Positions 59,504 to 64,000 of a stretch of DNA of 64,000 bases are shown here, piece by piece. The stretch covers positions 1-64,000 of the forward strand of contig CALLVV010000074.1 of NCBI GenBank assembly GCA_938012815.1. The letters are read 5' to 3'. Every line of letters begins with the position of its first letter. Position 1 is the stretch's first letter. This stretch comes from an uncultured Propionibacteriaceae bacterium (GTDB lineage: Bacteria; Actinomycetota; Actinomycetes; Propionibacteriales; Propionibacteriaceae). The notes under the pieces are model-generated. The model ran no database searches. It was given only the letters and a program-made list of their open reading frames with translations, and was not told the DNA's origin. The translations under genes were made by a program, and so were the position numbers.

Positions 59504-60216
59504 CAGGCCACCAGCTCCCCGAGGTCGGAGACCACCAAACCCGCGCCGGATCGGCGCAGAGCGTCGGGACCGACCCCCCGGTCAATTCCGACCACGAGCC
59601 CGAACCCACCGGCGGCACCGGCGGCCACCCCGGACAGGGCGTCCTCGACCACGACGGCCCGGGAGGGTTCCACCCGCAGCTGCTCGGCCGCGTATTGGAA
59701 GGTGTCGGGGGCTGGTTTGCCGGCCAGGTTCTGCTCCTTCGCAACGTTCCCGTCGACGATCACGGGGAAAGTGTCCTCCAGTCCTGCGGCGCGCAGAACC
59801 GGAACGGCGTTGCGTGAGGAGGAGACCACCGCCAGTTTCGCGCCCCGCACCCGGAGCGCGTCGATGAGCGCCCCGGACCCGGGGTAGGGGGCGACGCCGT
59901 CGCGGCGGATGATCTCGTTGAAGGTCTCGTTCTTGCGATTTCCCAGGCCGCAGATGCTCTGCCTGGTAGCGGTATCCGAGGGGTCACCCTCGGGCAGCTC
60001 GATGCCGCGGGATGTGAGGAAGTCGCGGACACCGTCGTAGCGGGGTTTCCCATCCACATGAGCGAAGTAGTCGGCATCGGTCCACGGTTCCTGGCCAGGG
60101 AAACCGGCCAGGAAGGCGTTGAACATCTCGCCCCAGGCCTTCATGTGGACTTCAGCGGTTGGAGTTATGACCCCGTCCAGGTCGAAGAGGTAGGCGTCGA
60201 AGGCGCTGAATTGCAT
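59503..60216 (-). CDS. Beta-phosphoglucomutase-like HAD hydrolase
   Basis: The 237-residue HAD-superfamily protein has DxD motif FDLDGV (D12, D14), motif II VVSSS, and motifs III/IV GKPAPDTFQYAAEQL and VVEDALSGVAAGAAGGFG. The cap insertion and the E-D-A loop fit beta-phosphoglucomutase. Coupling to the GH65 phosphorylase (TGATG overlap) makes the pathway clear: beta-glucose-1-phosphate to glucose-6-phosphate. Together the two genes form a phosphorolytic disaccharide module; no transporter lies within the window. Confidence 0.9.
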   Translation of the reverse strand: MQFSAFDAYLFDLDGVITPTAEVHMKAWGEMFNAFLAGFPGQEPWTDADYFAHVDGKPRYDGVRDFLTSRGIELPEGDPSDTATRQSICGLGNRKNETFNEIIRRDGVAPYPGSGALIDALRVRGAKLAVVSSSRNAVPVLRAAGLEDTFPVIVDGNVAKEQNLAGKPAPDTFQYAAEQLRVEPSRAVVVEDALSGVAAGAAGGFGLVVGIDRGVGPDALRRSGAGLVVSDLGELVA

Positions 60217-60226
60217 AGCGAACAGC

Positions 60227-61051
60227 CTAGTCGGAAGCGCTGTTGAATCGCTGACATCTTGAGCACCAGTAGAGGTTGCGTCCCTCCAGCACGGTGGTGC
60301 TCACCTCGGTTCCGCACACCAGGCAGGGTTGCCCGGCGCGCCGGTACACGTAGACCTCACCCCCGTGGGCGTCCACCCTGGGAGGGCGTTCCTGAGCCTC
60401 GGGTCCGTGTTCGTCGGCGACGGTGTCGATGCGGCCGCGTTCCAGCGCCACCGTCATCAAACCCACCAGGTCCTCCCACAGCACATCCCAGGTGGCCTCG
60501 TCGATCTCCCGGCCCGGGGTGGTGGGGTCAATGCCGTGGCGGAACAACACCTCGGCGCGGAAGATGTTGCCCACCCCGGCTGCGACTCGTTGATCCATCA
60601 GCAGAGCGGCGATGGATTTGCCCGATCTGCGGATCCGTGTCCATCCGCGGGCGGGGTCGGCGTCGCCGCGCAGCGGGTCAGGGCCGGAGTCCGCGAGGAC
60701 CTTCTCGTACTGGTCCTCGGTGATCAGTCGGCACCACTGCGGGCCGCGCAGGTCGGCGGCCCGGTCGCCGGCCACGATTCGCAACCGCACCTGCCCGACG
60801 GGCTCGGTGACCGGGGAGAACCCGAGTTTCCCGATCAGCCCCAGGTGGATGTGAATGCGGTTCGCGCCGGGAACGTCGAAGTTGACGAACAGGTGTTTCC
60901 CGATGGCCTCGGCACTGGTGAGGGTGTGGCCGTCCAGGGCGGCGGCCTCGTCGGCGAACCTTCCCTGCGGGGAGCTGACCCGCACCTCATGATCAGCGAA
61001 GTCTTCCTGGAAGGTGTTGGCGAGGCGGTGGATGACGTGTCCTTCGGGCAT
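60227..61051 (-). CDS. Fpg/Nei family DNA glycosylase
   Basis: The 274-residue protein has P2-E3 (MPEGHVIHR) as the nucleophile and acid, the H2TH domain (QRVAAGVGNIFRAEVLFRHGIDP) and a C-terminal zinc finger (CLVCG...CSRCQ). The H after PEG and HVIHR are more like Nei2/endonuclease VIII than Fpg (MPELPEVE). It removes oxidised bases and nicks the strand. The start is fixed by the need for Pro2 and by TAGGGCA upstream. It lies four bases after the SNF2 helicase stop. Confidence 0.93.
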   Translation of the reverse strand: MPEGHVIHRLANTFQEDFADHEVRVSSPQGRFADEAAALDGHTLTSAEAIGKHLFVNFDVPGANRIHIHLGLIGKLGFSPVTEPVGQVRLRIVAGDRAADLRGPQWCRLITEDQYEKVLADSGPDPLRGDADPARGWTRIRRSGKSIAALLMDQRVAAGVGNIFRAEVLFRHGIDPTTPGREIDEATWDVLWEDLVGLMTVALERGRIDTVADEHGPEAQERPPRVDAHGGEVYVYRRAGQPCLVCGTEVSTTVLEGRNLYWCSRCQRFNSASD

Positions 61052-61055
61052 TGCC

Positions 61056-64000
61056 CTATTCCAGCAGACGCCGGATGTCCGCGGCGGTGATGGCTGCGCT
61101 GTGGAACTCCCCCGTGTCGATGACAGATGCGAACAGGTCACGTTTGCGCTGCTGCAGGGCCACAACCTTTTCCTCAATGGTGTCCGCCGAGACCATGCGG
61201 TAGACGTTGACCGCCCGGGTCTGGCCGATACGGTGTGCCCGGTCGACGGCCTGGTTCTCGGCGGCTGGATTCCACCACGGGTCCAGCACGAAGACGTAGT
61301 CGGCCTCGGTGAGGGTGAGTCCGAACCCGCCAGCCTTCAGGGAGATCAGGAACACCGGGGCGCTGCTTTCCCGGAACCGCGCGATGCGGGCGGGCCGGTC
61401 ACGTGTGCGGCCGTCGAGGTAGACGTATTCGATGCCCTCCGTCTCCAGCGCCCCTCGCACCAGCTTCAGGAACCCGGTGAAGGAGGAGAACACCAGCGCG
61501 CGGTGTCCCTCCTCGGCCAGTTCCCGGATCTGCTCCAGCAGGGTGGTGATCTTCGCCGACGGGGCGGGCGGCAGTTCGGTGTCCACCAGGCGGGGGTCCA
61601 GGGCGAGCTGCCGCAGTTTCGTCAGAGCCCGGAAGATCGCCACCCGGTTCCGGTCCATGTCCTCGAGCATTCCGAGCACCCGGGTGCGTTCCCGGGTCAG
61701 GTGCTGGTCGTAGCGGCGCCGGTGCGCCGGGGTGAGTTCCAGCCGCGTGATCTGTTCCACCTTCTCGGGCAGTTCCTTGACCACCTCGCGTTTGGTGCGG
61801 CGCAGCATGAACGGGCGGATCCGGGCGCGCAGCCGCCCCAGAACATCGGCCTCGCCATTTTTCTCCACCGGTTTGCGGTAGTTCTCGGTGAAACCCTCCA
61901 GGCGCGGGAACAGTCCCGGCGCGGCGAGCGAGAACATCGACCACAGGTCGCCGAGGGAGTTCTCCAACGGGGTGCCGGTGATGGCCAGGGTGAACGGGGT
62001 CTCGATGCGGCGCGCCACCTGATAGGTGCGGGAGCGGTGGTTCTTGACGAACTGGGCTTCGTCCAGCACCAGGCCACGCCATTTCTGTTCCAGGTATGCC
62101 TCGTCCTCCATGCGAAGGAGGGTGTAGGAGGTGACCACCAGGTGCGCGTCGCGGATCTCCTCGGCCAGTTCCGTGTCCCGCCGGGCCCGGGTGGCCCGGA
62201 TGACGGCGACCTTCAGGCCGGGCGCGAACCGGGCCGCTTCCTCCGCCCAGGTGCCGACGACGCTGGCGGGGGCCACGACGAGCACCGGCGCGTCGTCGAG
62301 CTGGCCGAGTTCCCGGGCGCGTTCCAGCAGGGCCAGACTCTGAAGGGTTTTCCCGAGCCCCATGTCGTCGGCGAGCACGCCGCCGAGGTCCGCGTCCCAG
62401 AGCGCGGCGAGCCAGGTGAGTCCCTGCTCCTGGTAGGGCCGCAGCATTGCGTCCAGCCCGTCCGGGACCGTGACCCTCGTCTCGTCGGAACCGAGGTTCA
62501 GCAGGGTCTGCACGCGTTCCCGCCAGCGCCATGACTGTTCCTCCACGACCCCCAGTCCCGCGAGTTCCTCCCACAGGCCGGCCTGGTAGGCGCTGATCCG
62601 CAGTTGCCCGCCCGGGCCGGGGTCCACGAGTTCCCGGGCCTCCGCGAGGAGCTGTCGCAGCCGGTCAAGTTCGGGGCGGTCCAGCGGGAACCAGGTCCCG
62701 TCGTCCAGCAGCATCGCCTCATCGCCCGCGGCGAGCGCCCGGAAGAGCTGTTCGAAGGGCACGTCGCGGCCGGCGACGGTGACCCGGACGTGGAGGTTGA
62801 ACCAGTCGTTGTCGCCGGTGTCCTCCGCGCCTACCGAAATCACCGGGGCCTCGGTGGCGCGCGAGTACTCGGGGGTCTCGCCGTGGTGGGTGACGATGAC
62901 TCCTTCATCCTCCAGGAGGGGCAGGGTCTCGGTGACGAACCGTGCCGCATCGGCCCGGGTCACCGTCGCATTCGGATTCAGTCGTTGCCAGTACGGTTCC
63001 CGCAAGGCCGGGTGGTCCCCGACCAACCGGAGCGCGATCTCCTCGAGGATGTGCTCGGCCTCCTGATCCCGGAAGGCCTCCCCCGCCCGGGGATGAAACG
63101 CGACATCGACGGTAGTTTCCCCCGCTACATACCTGAAACCCCATTCGAGCAGCATCCGGTGGCCGGGTTCGTGGGTCAGGCCGAGGGTCAGTTCCGGATG
63201 CGGGAGGTCTTCCGGGTCCCACGTGCCCGGTGGAACGAGTTCTCTCTGCACCAGCGCCGGGAGATACATCAGCTGGAACCGCCCTGCGTCCTGGGCCGGG
63301 ATCGTGACCGCCAAATTCTGGTTGAACAACCCTCGGATCGCGTCGGGTACCGTCCCGGCCAGTGGGCACAGACGCAACCGGCCGCCCGGTTCCAGCTCCC
63401 CCACTCCGTGGGCCGGTTCCCCGATCAGGAATCGCCGACTGCCCGGGGGCACCGGCCCCAGGTCCCCGGACATCGCGAGCTGTCGCGATCCGTCGTCTCG
63501 GAGATCGACATCTAGCCAGATCCTGACCGGTTCGAATCCGACCTTCACGTCCTGGAGTCCCTGGCCCGCGATCAGGTGGATTCCGGCGTCCACACCCCGG
63601 CTCAGGAGCGACCAGCCCAGTGGGCCGAGGTCGGACAGGGAAACCGAGGCCGGGGTGCTGTAGGTGTACTGGTGGCGCCCCGTGAGCCTCGCCATCTGCA
63701 ACAGGACCTCACGTTGCGCGGGTTCGTAGTTCACCCCCCGGTAATTCGTGACAATGTCCAGCCAGCCGGCCTGGGATTTGATCCAGCCCTGTTTCCCGAG
63801 CCGCAGGGGACGCAACACCAGTCCGTTCGGCTGCTCCGGTGGACCGTCGATCCGGAACTCCAGGCCGAGTTCGACGGGCCTCCCCTCGGTCTCGGTTGCG
63901 GGCAGCAGCCCGGCCAGCGCTTTCTCCCAGGAGGACGCCGGGGAAACGGTCTCCATCGTCGATTCCCGCGCGGCAAGCAGCACCGCCACGGCGTGTTTGC
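61056..64000 (-). CDS. SNF2-family helicase with SWIM domain, cut by right edge
   Basis: The visible 981 codons end at TAG and are open to the window edge. The first residues in the window (K-H-A-V-A-V-L-L-A-A) are the end of a SWIM zinc finger, in which the partial codon GC would be its Cys before Lys-His, so the true start lies beyond 64000. A long linker domain follows, then an SNF2 ATPase: DDMGLGKT, DEAQFVKN, ITGTPLENS, QAVDRAHRIGQT. It is a DNA translocase of the actinobacterial SWIM-SNF2 type. It is probably co-transcribed with the Nei gene, hinting at repair, which is inferred. Confidence 0.9.
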   Translation of the reverse strand, partial: KHAVAVLLAARESTMETVSPASSWEKALAGLLPATETEGRPVELGLEFRIDGPPEQPNGLVLRPLRLGKQGWIKSQAGWLDIVTNYRGVNYEPAQREVLLQMARLTGRHQYTYSTPASVSLSDLGPLGWSLLSRGVDAGIHLIAGQGLQDVKVGFEPVRIWLDVDLRDDGSRQLAMSGDLGPVPPGSRRFLIGEPAHGVGELEPGGRLRLCPLAGTVPDAIRGLFNQNLAVTIPAQDAGRFQLMYLPALVQRELVPPGTWDPEDLPHPELTLGLTHEPGHRMLLEWGFRYVAGETTVDVAFHPRAGEAFRDQEAEHILEEIALRLVGDHPALREPYWQRLNPNATVTRADAARFVTETLPLLEDEGVIVTHHGETPEYSRATEAPVISVGAEDTGDNDWFNLHVRVTVAGRDVPFEQLFRALAAGDEAMLLDDGTWFPLDRPELDRLRQLLAEARELVDPGPGGQLRISAYQAGLWEELAGLGVVEEQSWRWRERVQTLLNLGSDETRVTVPDGLDAMLRPYQEQGLTWLAALWDADLGGVLADDMGLGKTLQSLALLERARELGQLDDAPVLVVAPASVVGTWAEEAARFAPGLKVAVIRATRARRDTELAEEIRDAHLVVTSYTLLRMEDEAYLEQKWRGLVLDEAQFVKNHRSRTYQVARRIETPFTLAITGTPLENSLGDLWSMFSLAAPGLFPRLEGFTENYRKPVEKNGEADVLGRLRARIRPFMLRRTKREVVKELPEKVEQITRLELTPAHRRRYDQHLTRERTRVLGMLEDMDRNRVAIFRALTKLRQLALDPRLVDTELPPAPSAKITTLLEQIRELAEEGHRALVFSSFTGFLKLVRGALETEGIEYVYLDGRTRDRPARIARFRESSAPVFLISLKAGGFGLTLTEADYVFVLDPWWNPAAENQAVDRAHRIGQTRAVNVYRMVSADTIEEKVVALQQRKRDLFASVIDTGEFHSAAITAADIRRLLE

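Overview
The window is 64 kb of GC-rich actinobacterial chromosome. Gene content and order (rne-rplU-rpmA-obgE-proB-proA-nadD-rsfS, tig-clpP1-clpP2-clpX, GTG and TTG starts, 4-bp start/stop overlaps, RNase E with an IF-2-type N-terminus) fit the Actinomycetia. The overall style suggests Propionibacteriaceae, but that family call is an impression and not proven by any single gene. Most of the window is housekeeping or metabolic. The clearly accessory parts are a restriction-like defence cluster at about 5.8-19.1 kb and a decayed sugar operon at about 49.7-50.3 kb.

Layout. 0-5.7 kb: an uroporphyrinogen-III synthase gene whose N-terminal porphobilinogen-deaminase-like half has lost its key catalytic residues, an NmrA/SDR oxidoreductase divergent from a TetR regulator across a palindromic operator, a beta-propeller-like lipoprotein, an aldo/keto reductase and a GNAT acetyltransferase. 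5.8-18.0 kb: a five-gene minus-strand cluster read as helicase (SNF2-like plus DUF3883) - DUF1156 methyltransferase - YhcG/DUF1016 PD-(D/E)XK nuclease - HEPN-DUF499 ATPase - SIR2-like protein. It resembles the helicase-methylase-ATPase (Hma) type of anti-phage system with two extra candidate effectors. An AT-rich orphan membrane protein and tRNA-Ala(GGC) lie on its right. 19.4-28.8 kb: the rne...rsfS housekeeping block, with an unusual set of inverted repeats between proB and proA. 29-36.5 kb: a GH26 mannanase-like lipoprotein, an SGNH hydrolase, folC, a MauE/DsbA-like disulfide pair and valS.

36.5-45 kb: tricorn protease, clpX, clpP2, clpP1, an AI-2E permease and trigger factor, which form the main proteostasis block. 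45-49.5 kb: an AAA+ ATPase translationally coupled to a TPR membrane protein, tRNA-Gly, a YciI-like protein, a 4-TM holin-like protein, tRNA-Pro and a DedA protein. 49.7-50.3 kb: remnants of a DeoR regulator and an RpiB-type sugar-phosphate isomerase. 50.4-54 kb: an excalibur lipoprotein, a small membrane protein, a gene-poor 0.76-kb stretch and a large tannase-like esterase lipoprotein. 54-64 kb: a TIGR03943/permease pair, then an unknown protein, a GH65 disaccharide phosphorylase and a beta-phosphoglucomutase-like HAD enzyme that would together phosphorolyse a glucose disaccharide and feed glucose-6-phosphate to glycolysis, then a Nei/Fpg glycosylase and a SWIM-SNF2 helicase cut by the right edge.

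Expression style. Many genes are coupled by ATGA/GTGA overlaps. Several first-in-unit genes have a -10-like TANNNT box only 6-10 nt upstream of the start codon and no Shine-Dalgarno sequence, which points to frequent leaderless transcription. Strong GC-rich hairpins without a U tract punctuate the unit ends. No CRISPR array, rRNA, insertion sequence or intact prophage was found.
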